A DNA stretch of 64,000 nucleotides, taken from Trichopria drosophilae (Eukaryota; Arthropoda; Insecta; Hymenoptera; Diapriidae). The notes below the pieces were generated by a model. The model was not told the DNA's origin and did not search any database. It worked only from the letters and a program-made list of their open reading frames with translations. Of this stretch, positions 24,567 to 36,889 are shown piece by piece (positions within the stretch are counted from its first letter, which is position 1; every line of letters begins with the position of its first letter). Both the position numbers and the translations under genes were made by a program. The stretch lies in the NCBI GenBank assembly GCA_030407085.1, contig CM059587.1:21177001-21241000 (forward strand). Direction: 5' to 3'.

Positions 24567-25440
24567 TAAATATACGTCGGACAGGACCGTAATAAAACAT
24601 ACAAAAAATGTCAGGTGTAAGGACCAAAAATTCTACCAGCACCTAGAATATTACTATTTTAGTTCTGCAAATCATGTTAGTAATTAATTTTACTATTTTC
24701 AAGTACAGTTTAAAAAAGAAACCATTGTAGAGTTTAGGCCAGCAACCTTTACGTGGGGTAAAGTAGTCTAAATTTCATATACGTGAAAAATAAAAATTAA
24801 AGTTAAATATCTGAATATATTTTTATTCATATCCAACGAATCCGCGATTGCCGACGATTGAGTGGCTGTGACTCTATCACCGACAGTATTTTATTTTAGA
24901 TTTTATCTTGAAAATGAATAGGGCAATGGGTGTTGTTTATTTTATGATATTTATGGATTTATTGACCACGGTCGCGTAGACAAGTACGTATATATATAAT
25001 TCCGTGATACTTTTAATATTTGACATAAAAAAAATATTATATATATTGCACCTCGCTCTCATCGAGCGGGAATATATATTTTAATAAAAAATATTAACTT
25101 TTATTTTGAATAATGCAAAACTTTTTATTAATGATAAGAACTTATAGCAAAGGTTCATCAGATCATAATTTTTAGTTGGCTAGATTTCAAATACAAACGA
25201 CTCAGAATTGATTATTAACATTCTGCATATAAATTAAACGGTCCATAGCAAACCTTGGTATAATGACGCAACGTATTTTAGGTACTCCAATAAAAACAAT
25301 ATGATTTTATGCCTAAGGGTCTTAATTTAATTTTAAATTTCAACGACTCTCAGAGCTTATTATTACAATTATATATTTTGTTGAAAAATGAGGATTGCTG
25401 AATATGATGATATTATTAGGTCATAACTATGAACAACTGA
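24567..25440. other. AT-rich spacer with hairpin
   Basis: AT-rich; contains the hairpin at 25030-25095. Nothing else is recognised. Confidence 0.35.
25030..25095. other. TA-rich hairpin with CG-rich tip
   Basis: AATATTATATATATTG plus CACCTCGCTC is followed by a 4-base loop and then CGAGCGGGAATATATATTTT, giving an imperfect stem of about 25-28 bp. It could extrude as a cruciform or be a small fold-back; a microRNA precursor is not supported by conservation evidence here. Confidence 0.4.
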
Positions 25441-26160
25441 GATTAGTGCCTCAAACGACTGAGTAGCGATTGTCCACAATCTCAACGTGCACATTACTGA
25501 ATCATGATCAGGCTAAGGTCAGCAATCAATCACAAACACCTGTCAAAGTATCCCTTATTGACATCTTAGTTTGACCCTGGTCAGGCGTGAACCACGAATA
25601 CCTGATCGGACATGCCTTCTTAAATTGTGATCACGGCCTAGTGCATTATTATTCCAGATCAGGCTCTTATCCGCCAGTATAGGGGAGCCTATATTGATAC
25701 TAAACGAGTTCAAAAAGAAAAATTTTCACTAAAAACGTCGATAGATTCCATGTCCATTCATAATCAGATAATTGATACATTGCTGCATATGTTTATCATA
25801 CTTAACGATGATAAAAAGCATACTTGGTATGGTAGACTCTCTCCTGATCAAGGTTCTGTTTGGTACAAATGTAGTAACCACTGATGTTTTCGATGAACAT
25901 AGTTTATACCCATATAATGATCAGTCAATGCATAAATTTGCATGAACATCACGGAAAATGACTTCATGTTTCAATCTTGAAAATTTGTACTAAATAGGCA
26001 ACATCGAAATCGACATTTTTTATCACTCCTGATGATCACTATGGTATCGTTTGATATAATCATCAAACGTTATCAACATTGCCACCGTCATGCGCTTGCG
26101 TGTTTTACTCATTTAATATAAATCATAAACAGACGAGTATAGCAGCCGAGCAACGATCAA
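25441..26160. promoter_or_regulatory. Cluster of TGATCA palindromes, possible enhancer
   Basis: TGATCA occurs at 25505, 25628, 25845, 25918 and 26033, with near matches CTGATCGG (25602) and CAGATCAGG (25655). Several are within CTGATCAGG-like contexts. The block is less AT-rich than its neighbours and shows no reading frame or tandem unit. A regulatory cluster is an inference from motif density only. Confidence 0.25.
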
Positions 26161-26870
26161 AGGGGAGCAAATTGGACTTCCTACATCCCGGGATTTTATT
26201 CTGTTGGTAATCCGATTAGACTTCTCTTTAAAGGTTAGAGACACCTTTTACCCTGCGCGAAATGTATTTAATTACTTGTTATTTCGTTCAATTATGGCAT
26301 TAGTCGAAAACGAGTTTAATATTGAAAATAATCCACGTCGTGTTGTTAATTTTTTAGTACTGATTTTTTGTTATAAATACGAAATTTCGCGAATAATTAA
26401 GCCTCTTGTTCGGTGCTTCGATTCATTATTTAATAATAAACGATAATTCATTGAAATCATGGGCTTTCTGAAATGAATTTCGGTCTCCCCTTCAGTGTCG
26501 ATGATAATCGCGTTAACTGCTGGAAATTAATGGATAACTACGGGCGCAGGCGAAAAATCAGTTCGATCGATTCGCACTCCACGGGCATCAACCATCGCAT
26601 GCGCTTTCCAGATGAGAGTAATCGAATTGAAAATCGGCACTTAGAATTCGTTCGAAAGTATGTTCGATACGCGTTTTTACTACTAAAAACACATGACAAT
26701 CGACATTTTTCCATGTTTCCCGAGGGTTTAAAAATTCCACCACTTTCCAACGGGCGTATAAGGCCATTTTCCAATGCATGAAACATTCCAGAATAAATAG
26801 CATTGAAAAATTTTCGTACGATATTTCCAACGACGAATCGCCGTTAATTGTATACAATTCGAATATCGAA
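26161..26870. other. CpG-richer block with overlapping open frames
   Basis: Plus frame 26473-26781 (102 codons) and two minus frames (26786-26538, 82 codons; 26857-26588, 89 codons) overlap. The upstream plus frame 26204-26446 has 80 codons. Open frames on both strands point to composition rather than a defined gene, and no domain is recognised. It may be conserved non-coding sequence or an exon; the sequence alone cannot decide. Confidence 0.25.
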
Positions 26871-27639
26871 GAATGTAGTATTATTAATTTTTTAATAAAA
26901 TTTTCCTGTAAACCCTTCGATTATACTAGTCATATTTGACGTGTAGTATCTTCCTACACCAGACGAATTAACAATAGTTGCAAATTAATTGAGTTAGTAA
27001 TATTTGATTATTTAACCAGAATGTAGTAAATTCTAAATTCGTTATCATTTTTAATTTTCGTTGAATCATATCTGTTCAAAATTCCAAAGTCTATTCAATT
27101 CAGAAACATTTTAATTATGCGTTGCGGTTTCCTTGCACTAGGCTCGTCGAGCTTTTTAGTCCGACTTTAATTATGTTTAAAACTTTGCGTCGTACCTAAA
27201 ACTTTTGATGACGCATGCACGTGTAATTTATGAATGTTTTATGGGTATCTAAAATGATTATGGTTTCCAAGTCAAACTCCGTACAGATGGTGAATTTTTC
27301 ACTTCCATTTTTTACTCGGATTTAACAAGGTTTAGAATTCGTACTTTTTATTTTTTTTTAACGCATATATATTAGGCAGGCTACTCACCACCATTTCCAT
27401 CACCGAAACCACCAACTCAAAATAACCTGTTGAAAGCATACACTATTGTAAGTACATTGACATAAACACAAATTGTCCAAAATTATCATTGCGAAAGATA
27501 ACAAAATGGAGGACGGAAGTCACGCATGATATAGCTTTTTTAATTTGGCTATTATTATAAAAATGAACAACTAGAAATCGTTTTTTTGCAAACTATTCTG
27601 CTTTTTTTTTAAGCGTAAGTTAACAATTTCGCTTGAAAG
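26871..27639. other. AT-rich spacer
   Basis: No gene or repeat recognised; one local island of CACCACCATTTCCATCACCG (27388 on). Confidence 0.35.
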
Positions 27640-28010
27640 TGAATTTTTTAAGATTTTTGTTACGGTTTATCTAGTGAAATAATTGTTTCTTCACACCGAA
27701 AGGAAAGCAGCAACTTTCCTCCCGCAAGCTAGATTAGTACAATCAAAATCGAAGATCGAAAATGGCGAAGAAATTTTTTAATGCAAATTTTTTTGAGATT
27801 TATTAAAACAGGTATTTTGTAGTCGCTGATTATAAATTTAAACTTTGATATGATATTATTACATTTTTAATTGTATAGAAATTAATATCTCCCGATACAT
27901 TTTTCATTACATACACGGTTTATCTAATATTTAGTGAAATAACTTTTTCTCTTTGCATTTTCGGGAAAAATGTTTAATCAAAAGTTCACAGTTCAGATGA
28001 TCACACTTTT
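27640..28010 (+). repeat. Dispersed repeat family D, copy 1
   Basis: Segment 27748-27909 matches 33536-33712 in the same orientation (AGATCGAAAATRGCGA, CAGGTATTTTG, TTTGATATGATATTATTACA, AATTAATATCTCC). Here it is bracketed by a direct repeat, CGGTTTATCTA...GTGAAATAA, at about 27664 and 27915. No protein is encoded. Confidence 0.65.
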
Positions 28011-28542
28011 TTAAATAAGCAAATATGTTTGATTAAAAAAAATTTTGTTAAGTAACTTGATATTTAGATCATTAGAGTTGATCGACTTTTTCATATTAGT
28101 ACTCAACGATTGTAATTGTCAATCCACGATAATAATTTCGATTAGCTTAAGGTATATAATTTGCCACTATACTATGAGAAGCTCTGGAGTTCGTCTTGTA
28201 CAGTGCAATGTACATTTTTATTTTTATATATTTTCTGTTATTTTTTTTATTTTTGTATTTTTTAAAATATATATTCCCCTACATGTAGCCCATAGTGATG
28301 CATTTCTGCATTAACATTGTCATAGTGACCGTTATTTCCCAATGAGAAATAAATGGTGTGTATAAACAGTTTTTTATAACCATATAAAAAAATGGTATTA
28401 TTTACTTTCCGATGGACATAGAAAAAAATATTTTCATTTTGGCAGGTTAATAATAACTATTTATATGTTTATTCTAAAGGTCTATTTTTTGGACTTATAT
28501 TTATAAAACATAAATTGTTCCTTCTTTTTGTGTGTATAATGA
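28011..28542. other. AT-rich spacer
   Basis: The 89-codon frame at 28045-28314 is hydrophobic because of T-rich codons and has no recognisable domain; treated as chance. A TGA at 28540-28542 closes the frame upstream of the next entry. Confidence 0.35.
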
Positions 28543-28822
28543 GATATCGTACTTGGACGTCCAAATGAGACTTTGGGACGGAGCGGCAAAATTTGTTCCC
28601 GGATGTCTTTTTTCGGTGATCATTTTTCAATTTAGAATTCACTTTTGGTAAATGCGTTGAGTAACTACAGATGAAGTTAAAATAGGTGATCCTGATATAA
28701 TACGATTATTCAAAACTTCCGAAGATGCAATTTCTGTTCTTGCTGCTGTTGGAAACTTTTATATACCTGAAGAGGTTCATTCCGCCATCATAGAAATTTT
28801 ATGTTTAATAAACCAACAATAA
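28543..28822 (+). pseudogene. Possible degraded coding remnant
   Basis: Two short plus-strand frames stand out from the AT-rich background. The first, 28543-28635, encodes about 30 residues including LGRPNETLGRSGKICSRM. The second, 28661-28822, encodes 53 residues including IGDPDIIRLFKTSEDAISVL and ends in a TAA that follows AATAAA-like sequence. The first frame ends with TAG and the second begins after a TGA, one frame apart, so they could be a decayed single frame or two exons (an ACTACAG acceptor-like site lies at 28664-28670). I do not recognise the family. Codon use (GAT, GTT, GCT, GGA) looks more protein-like than the surroundings. Confidence 0.25.
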
Positions 28823-30569
28823 AAACTTAAAAGATTATGGCTTGCACTAAATTTCATGATAGTTGCCTCAGAGACTTCTAGAAATACGGATTCGCCACTT
28901 CACCTCGATATCGCCGCTTCACCCCGTGTTTTTTAAGATTTTAAATTAATAGTCATAGCTGAACATCTGTAAAACATATACCATAAGTAGCACGTATGTA
29001 AATATTGACTATGAAATTAACCTATCAAATGATACTTTGCATCATCCTAAATACGATACACACAAAATCTTCGCCGCTTCTCCCCGCCTACCCCTATATT
29101 TTTTGTTTTATGAAAGGTTTTTAGACGGTTTAAAAACGTTTATGAAACGATCATTTCGGATCATTCAGATTAATAATTACTTCTTGAGTTTAATTACTAG
29201 TATACGCGGAGAGAAGTGATGGAATGTATCCTACTAAACGTGTTTAGTAACATGACTTTTCGAAATTGTAACTAGACATTATGTTGCATTTACAAAAGAT
29301 CGTTCATTTTGTTTTGTTTCTTTTACTAAACCACGTAGTGGAAAGAAACTTTTGTCTAGTGACTGACGATTTTGTGACAAGCACCATGAGTGTCAGCGAT
29401 TTTTTAATTGACCGTTAATTAAGCAATTATACTCAAGTTTTTGAAGATACCTTACCCAAAGATACCCAATAAAGTTTCATCTATAGGGATTTTCTTATTA
29501 CCATGTGTTTGGGGTTAGGATTTTAGAATTTTGACTTTAGTCTTTGTAGAGATATTACTAGTGTCCGGATCCTCCAATATAGAGCTATTTTGAATAAAAT
29601 AAATAATTTTCCAAGATAGCATTGATACATGTTTTCTGTCTTTTACAAATTACATATGATCCGAGTCTGTATACATTCGATATTTTGAATCCGTTAATTC
29701 CTCTTGATTTTTTTTTTATCATTTTCTATTAGATTCTCAAAAATTGTGATCTATACATACTGAGAGACTGTTTATAAGAAACATTCTAAAACGTTTTTAG
29801 TATTTTGTTATGAACAGTTTACGTAGAAATTGATAAAATCATATCTACCTACATCAAAACAAATATCAGGTATAAATTTTATTTTAAAATATTTGTTTAT
29901 TTTCTGCGTAAAAAATGTGATCTACAACTTTGTTTTAACATGTTTTTGTAAAAATGCAACGGAAATGAGTTAATTCAGAAAATATTAGATAAACTTTAAG
30001 AAATTCCTGGCATTATACTTCACATCTGACAAAAATAAAAAATACAACCGAAAAGGGCTGAATTTTTTGTTGATAATCCGCTCCTTAGTTGTTAATTTTT
30101 ATTATATAGTCAATTAGAAAAATAAATAAAGCAACTCATTTTGTTACGTTCTGCAATGTTAATTATTGCTAATTTTTGTTTACGTCAGTATACTAGTATG
30201 TACTTTCAATATTACATAGTTTTATTGAGTTACTTTGAGTTGGTGAGTTACTGGTTACATACTTCAGTTAACTAAAAAAACGTTTTTCTATTTGGCATTG
30301 CCGTGTTGATCTATAAAAGAAATTATTGATTATATGGTTAATACAACCCAGATAACTCAGTATAGTTAATTTTAGCAATGACGAATAGTTCGTTCATTAT
30401 ATTTGATGAATAATTTAGGAAAACATTATCTAATAAAAAAATTATGTTTATACCTACTTATGATTTTCAGAATTGGAGTATCTCAGAACTCAAAATGGAC
30501 ATTCGAAATTGATTAAATAAAGAGAAAGGCTTTAATAATGCAGAAACGATAAAACTTCTCCCATTTTAA
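28823..30569. other. AT-rich spacer
   Basis: CGCCGCTTCACCCCG (about 28911) and CGCCGCTTCTCCCCG (about 29073) form a short repeated word. No gene is recognised. TTAA at 30566-30569 is the left target site of the following element. Confidence 0.35.
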
Positions 30570-31909
30570 CCCGTTTCCGCCCAAAATGCCGTAAATTTCC
30601 CTCCATTTTAATCGTCACTTTTCTTGTAGAAACTAACGATGAATAATTCTGAATATTTAGATTCTATAGTTTTCAACCGTCCTCTTTCCGAATCCGAAGT
30701 CCGTTTTTCGCTGGGAGCAGCCATTTTTTAAATATGGCGCCGAAAAGGCAAAAAATAGAGAAAATTTTGATTTTTGGATCGGTTTTTCATGTTTTTCAAT
30801 AGGTTCGCGCTGACCGATCATTCCAAAGACCTGGATCTGGTGGCATAATGAGTTTGACTAAAAGTTGACATGATCAGATATGCAAAATATAAGATGGCGG
30901 ATCCAAGATGGCGGATTTTTCGCCGAATTTGATGTTTTTATAGCATTTCCGACATTATTAGCTATTTATAAATATTTTGGTACACTTATTATTGATTTAT
31001 GCAATCATTTATAACAGCATCTTCTATCCAATACTCGAAATTCAAAATGGCGGTTCCAAGATGGCCGACTGAAATGCAAAAAAATTTCTTGATCCAGATG
31101 AAACTGACTACTCGGTGGTTTTCGGGGTCGCACATTACGAATATGACATTTGATTTTCATAATTAAAAATGGCCGACGAAAATACAAAACGTTACATGTC
31201 CGAAATGAAAATGGTTTCTCGAGGGTTTTATATTATATAGTTCGCAATTATAGAAGTCTTCATTGTAAATTATATTACTTCAAAAACTGTTTTGCAATAA
31301 AACATACAAATTAATAATTTATGGTAGAATACAAAATGTAAGTAGAAAAATGTAGAAAACGGGAAAAAAAATGCAAAAAAATCAAATAAAATTAAAAAAA
31401 AAAAAAATATGATTCTCTACAATCATTGACCTCCACGTGGTGAGAGTTGGAAACATGAAAAACCATGGCTAACAAATGATAAAAACAATAAAATTAATTT
31501 TATAAGACTATAATTGTGAACTATATTTTATATGCTATAAAAACACAAAATTCGGCGAAAAATCCGCCATCTTGGATCCGCCATCTTATATGTTGCATAT
31601 CTGATCATGTCAACTTTTAGTCAAACTCATTATGCCACCAGATCCAGGTTTTCGGAATGATCGGTCAGCGCGAACCTATTGAAAAACATGAAAAACCGAT
31701 CCAAAAATCGAAATTTTCTTTATTTTTTTGCCTCTTCGTCGCCATATTTTAAAAATGGCTGCTCCTAGCGAAAAACGGACTACTGATTCGGAAAGAGGAG
31801 GGTTGAAAACTATAGAATCTAAATATTCAGAATTATTCATCGCTCGTTTCTATAAGAAAAGTGACGATTAAAACTCAGGGAAATTTACGGCATTTTGGGC
31901 GGAAACGGG
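30570..31909. mobile_element. piggyBac-like fold-back element, perfect TTAA flanks
   Basis: Left arm 30570-30945 and right arm 31533-31909 are inverted copies of about 376 bp with high similarity. The termini read CCCGTTTCCGCCC inward from both ends, directly preceded by TTAA (30566-30569) and followed by TTAA (31910-31913). TTAA duplication and CCC/GGG ends are hallmarks of piggyBac elements. The 587-bp spacer (30946-31532) contains AAAATGGCGGTTCCAAGATG, related to the satellite-type words at 40009-40205, and no transposase. An RNA spanning it would fold into a very long hairpin. Confidence 0.85.
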
Positions 31910-33117
31910 TTAAAACGATCGTTTTAAGACCATTTTAAAATGTCATTGCAAATGTGAATTTGGGTCATGATAAATTGAAAAAGGACGGAATTAATATCGA
32001 AATTCATAACGTAAAGAATGTGCCCATGTAAACGAAAATTGTCATTTTAGGGATCTGAGTTCTTTTGAAATGTGAGGTTATTTGGTGAAGAATAATATTA
32101 TCAAGATTAAACGATTTCTACAAATCTTTTAAATACTATTTACAGTAAGAAAATTGATGTTACCATAATTTTCCACTTTTGAAATTACATACATATTGGA
32201 AACATTGTTATTATTAATTGTTTTGGAAAGCAATCATTCAAAATGGCGATAAAAGTAAATTTTTATTCGTAATATCCTAGGCATTCAGAATTGCAAAACT
32301 TAATAAATTATTACTTTCCGAAATACGCCTATCCGAAAGCAAATTAATATAACTTTTAGACTAATGCCTTTAATAAAATTAAAACAAAATTTTATGCTTT
32401 CGTTTTTAAAAAACGAGTAAAACTATTGTATTTAAGAAAAAGTGTATCTTGGACAATAAGAACTGACTAGTGATAAATTTTTCTAGTAATGTTTAAATAA
32501 TAAAATATCGTGTCAAACTTCATGAAACAGCTTTGTACCCTTAGAAGTTAAAAGCAATAAAAGTTAATAACAATAAATATCATCTGCGTAATCATTAACG
32601 TGCACTGATATCAACTATGACGAAGAGTAGATGATTTAAAATTATCCTCAAAATATCTATTAAAGTAAACATGATAAACGTAGTGATATGTTAAATTCAG
32701 TTTATGTAAGTTTTTTTCTCCAAGAAGACAAGTTCAATAATTCTTAAAGTATTACAAAAATGAATAATTTTCCTTTCTAGTGCCATTAATAATTAATAAA
32801 TTACTAAGTTTCGCAACATCTAGCAAATTTGAACGGAGGAGACAACATTAAAAGGGAGCCCCTCAGACGCGACTAAAAGCTCAGAATTACGGCATTTGAG
32901 TGACGGAGGGGTTAAGGACCTAAATTATTATTGGCGAGAAAGACCCCAACAAAGAAGTTTCTTAGGATAGACGAAGTCGACCGTTCATAATATGACAGAT
33001 GCACAAACACAAAAAAGAATTTCGAGACGCAGCTTTCGTAAACGGATAAAATAATAGAAATATGACTTGATGACTTTAGAAAGACATTGCTGATTACATT
33101 GGGTTGTACAAAAAGGT
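31910..33117. other. AT-rich spacer
   Basis: No gene recognised. A less AT-rich patch at about 32830-33050 contains no frame or repeat I can name. Confidence 0.35.
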
Positions 33118-34013
33118 CGAGATTTGTTTATTTCAACATTCTTATTTTTATTGAATGTTCAGGTCACAATAAATAAAAAAACTTTTTTCTGTGTTCAGTT
33201 CCACAAAACTCGTGGTTAAAGTGTATAAAAATGGAAAGTCATAAAAAACCGACGGGATACAAAATGTCTAATTGAACTAAAATGAAAGCTTTGGATTTGA
33301 AGTTTTAGATACAAAGATAGCTCCTCGCTATCAGATTTGTTTAAAACTAGTCACTCTAATTTTTTTTTTTTATTGCTCAGAATGAATCAAAACTAAATTT
33401 AAACAATTCTTTGGCTTGCACAATATATCTGAATAAATTTTTAATATTAAGCGGATTATATTGAAACTTTTGACATGGAGGTTTTTGCAGTTTTCTATCT
33501 TGAAGGTGGATTCATGTAAGGCAATTTTGTACATTTAAAATGGAAGATCGAAAATAGCGACGAAATTTTTTTATGTAAATTTTGTTGCGATTTCTTAATA
33601 CAGGTATTTTGAATCTCTGATTACAAATGTAAACTTTGATATGATATTATTACATTTTTAGTATGTTAATTATATCAAAATTAATATCTCCAGATACATT
33701 TTTCATAGTATGGAACCAAAAAAATTATTGGAATGACTAGTTTAAACAAAAATTTGATCATGGTTCCCTTTTCCCATCAGTACTCGCAATCTCGGCTATT
33801 TTCATACGATAAAAAAAATACTTTTTTTATGGTAAATTAAGTTCTTTCATTACCGACAGTGACCTTCCACTTTTGAGTCGAAAAGTTCAAGTTCTAAGCT
33901 TTCATTTCATAATTTGTATAAAAAAACAATTTTAACGTTGATTTTTATGGAACTGACCTCATAAAACATTTTTTTTACTCAATAAATACAAGAATATTGA
34001 CATAAACGAGTCT
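33118..34013. mobile_element. 0.9 kb inverted-end element
   Basis: Left arm (about 33118-33320) and right arm (about 33840-34013) pair in inverted orientation through GTTTATKTCAAYATTCTT, CAGTTCCAYAAAA and ATGAAAGCTT blocks. The core carries dispersed repeat D copy 2 (33536-33712). No transposase is seen and the target duplication is unclear. Confidence 0.55.
33536..33712 (+). repeat. Dispersed repeat family D, copy 2
   Basis: Direct match to 27748-27909 (see shared blocks there). Its position inside an inverted-end element suggests that copy 1 is either a fragment of the same element family or a solo core. Confidence 0.65.
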
Positions 34014-34669
34014 TACAGTTCTTTGATTTTGTAACAATACTTAATTATATTGATTTTTTACGAGGGCGTAAACGAATTACGCGTTGTAAGTAATGGTGTA
34101 AGTGATCTTCATGTCGGGACCCCTTCTCTATCAAGGTATACCGATTAAACACGAAACCTCTTGGTAGGTAGGCGATATGCTTACCAAGGCCTGCCTTTTC
34201 CTCCGACACGCTATTTCCACCCCTTCGTAATTCCTGTAATCGCGAAAGCACACAAAAAAAGGTCCTATTGTAGAGAAATTGTTGCAATCTCGAGGGTTTC
34301 TTGTCCGACAAAAATATACAATGCAAGACTTACATTGGAAATCAAATTTTTGTAAATTCAAATAAACATTTACTTGAATAAAGAAAATATTTTCAAAAAT
34401 TAAGTCGTATTCACACATAAAAAATGACGAAATAACCTAATTTATCGATGATTTGAGTCTTAAGTTTATAAGAAACAACTCTAATTTTGCAAAATGCATT
34501 GTCATCTTCAGAGACGAAAATAATATATTTATTGAGATCAACCATAAAGCAAAAATTAAACAAATAAAGCGGCACAACTAGCCTAGTTAAAAACCTAGTT
34601 AATTGTAACAAAAAATATAAAATAATCATTAATTTCGAGTATCCATTTTTTATTGAAGTAGTCAACATT
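34014..34669. other. Spacer with overlapping chance-like frames
   Basis: Minus frames 34326-34045 (93 codons) and 34418-34131 (95 codons) overlap each other and a plus frame, and none has a domain. Segment 34060-34330 is somewhat less AT-rich. Nothing is called. Confidence 0.3.
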
Positions 34670-35650
34670 GCATTTAAATGTACTCAAAAACCGAAATGAC
34701 GGATTTTAAATAAAAAAACATCGAAAATGAACTTTCTTTTCCTTTATGAATGTTTTTCATATCAAAAATGTAATAGAAATTATGACAAGTTTCATCCAAA
34801 ATTCCTTAAAATTGTCTAAGACAACAGTATGATTTTTTCGTCTAAAATTGTTTAGTCGCTAAACAATGTCATTATGGTCACGTACAAAATATCTATGAAT
34901 GCTGATAAAAATGAAAAAACACATAGCATGAACTTTTCTATGAAACGAATTTTTCTAAAATATGATATATATTTTGAATCATATATTTTAAAAGTCGTTC
35001 TCCACCACGACATGCGTATTCCAAAACATATGTTTTAAAATAACGACCAGCAGATGAAGTTCCTGATGAATATATATACTGCTAAATTCATTTTCACTAC
35101 GAAACTAGAGTTTTCATCATTTTCACCGGCTATATTCCATCCAACATTTTGAATTTTATAAATCAAATGTCGTAATAGGAAATTACGTCTTACAAATATG
35201 TATTTTTCTATGAGGTCCGTGATGCAATTTTTTTTCGTGTTTATTTGTAAAAAACACAAAAAGTACAGAGAAGAATTTGGTATTCTTTAGACGTTAGGGT
35301 AATTTTAGACGGAAAACAAACATCTTGGACAATTTTATGCAGTTTTGATTGAAACCCGGAATCATTTCGAGTTATAATAATAATAATTTCGTCTTTATTA
35401 ACTTAGATAAATGTACAAATTCACCCAAGCCAAGGGCGAGTCACAATTTATGCTGTTTCGCCGACTGGCCCGTTTACATGTCTGATATAAAGAAAATAAT
35501 TATAAGAAGAGAAACTTTAAATCTCGGTGTTTTGGCTTTAGGAGACATTTAAATACAAATTTTACTACATCAATGGAATGATCATATATTCGAAAATCGT
35601 GGACTAGGTCGCTTTAAAATCAGTATTGATCCAGTTTCCAGTTGAAAATA
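34670..35650 (+). repeat. Dispersed repeat family C, copy 2
   Basis: Shares the ordered blocks of 15914-16450 (GTTTTTCATAT, AAATTGTCTAAG, GGTCACGTACAA, ATGAAACGAATT, then TATTGATCCAGTTT at about 35623). About 35000-35580 has no counterpart in copy 1 and may be an insertion. No coding content. Confidence 0.55.
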
Positions 35651-36060
35651 AGACTCGAACATGAACAAAAAAAAATGTGACTCAGTATTAACTCTGTTAT
35701 AATTGTCATTCAGTACTGATGTCAACTCTGACTTCAACAGTATGACCAAAAAACAAGTGGATCAGTAACGTTTTAATAAGTACACGGGTTGACTCAGTAA
35801 CGGCTTTTTTTTTAGTTTTAATCAGACACGAAAGTCAATATTTCTGGTTTATTAGTTCTGTATCAAAAGTACAGTGCGGACATCCGCCTTTTATCCATAG
35901 TAATTCGTCGTATTTTTTAAGATTTTTATTTACAATAATTGTTGTTGTCGACAATCAGTACCAATAAGTATTGGATTGCAGTACTGATTTTGTACTCCGC
36001 GACTATGGCGGTCAGTACTTAATCTTCGGCTAACAGTACTATGTTAGTACCATGCCGGTA
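35651..36060. repeat. CAGTACTGA-rich segment
   Basis: Words CAGTACTGAT, CAGTACTTAA, CAGTACTATG and CAGTATTAAC recur about eight times in both orientations. It may be the body of an unrecognised MITE; no clean terminal repeats were found. Confidence 0.3.
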
Positions 36061-36889
36061 GGTTTTTCTTTCAAATTTCTACCTGGGAAAAGGATTCTCA
36101 CCAGTATTTTTAGTGAAAGAAGTGCAAGAAGTCAACATCAGTCATCAAATCTTGTATTCCGTCAACCTATAAATAGTTTAAAAAGTTACGTATACAATAA
36201 CACCTTGTTGGTATAACTAGCGACAGCAGGGTTCTTATATTAGAATTTATTTCTTACAAGGTTTGTATAGTTATTCCAGGTTGGAAAAGTAGTACAAAAA
36301 TGGCTACGCATATACTTCAATCAATCTAAAGTAGTAATGTCAACTACAATTTCGTCTGATGCTTTATTATAAATATTACAATATAAATAAAAATATTAAA
36401 ATAATATACATATTCTAAATCAAAACGAACATTCGTGTGAAAATTATTTTGAAAGTGGTCTACGTTGAATTAATCATAAATTGTCTGCAAATTGCTTATC
36501 AATGATAGAAATTACGATATTTTAATTAAAACATCAAGTTCATTTATATAAAGTAAAAAAAGCACGAGGCCTTACTAATCAATGAACGTCGCAGATTAAA
36601 TTAACTTATATTCTTTTCATTTAACTGAAGATATAATATGTTTAAAACTCCGACACTTAGAAAAGCAGCGTGTAACAAAACTCAAAATCTGGAAGAAATC
36701 CATTTTCTGAAAACTCGAGAAACAGACGTTTAAAGTTTCACATATGCATTTAAGATGTGAATGTGACTTTTATTTTCTAAATAATTTTAAAATATGATAA
36801 TTAAACCAAATTTTGTTTTAACAGATTTATTGCAAATAAACCATATATTCTGTTTTCAGTGGTTTTAACGGTTTTTTCAAAATGTGCAA
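36061..36889. other. AT-rich spacer
   Basis: No gene or repeat recognised. Confidence 0.35.

Noticed and set aside
25030..25095. microRNA precursor
   Set aside because: The stem is mostly TA repeats and there is no conserved mature arm to point to.
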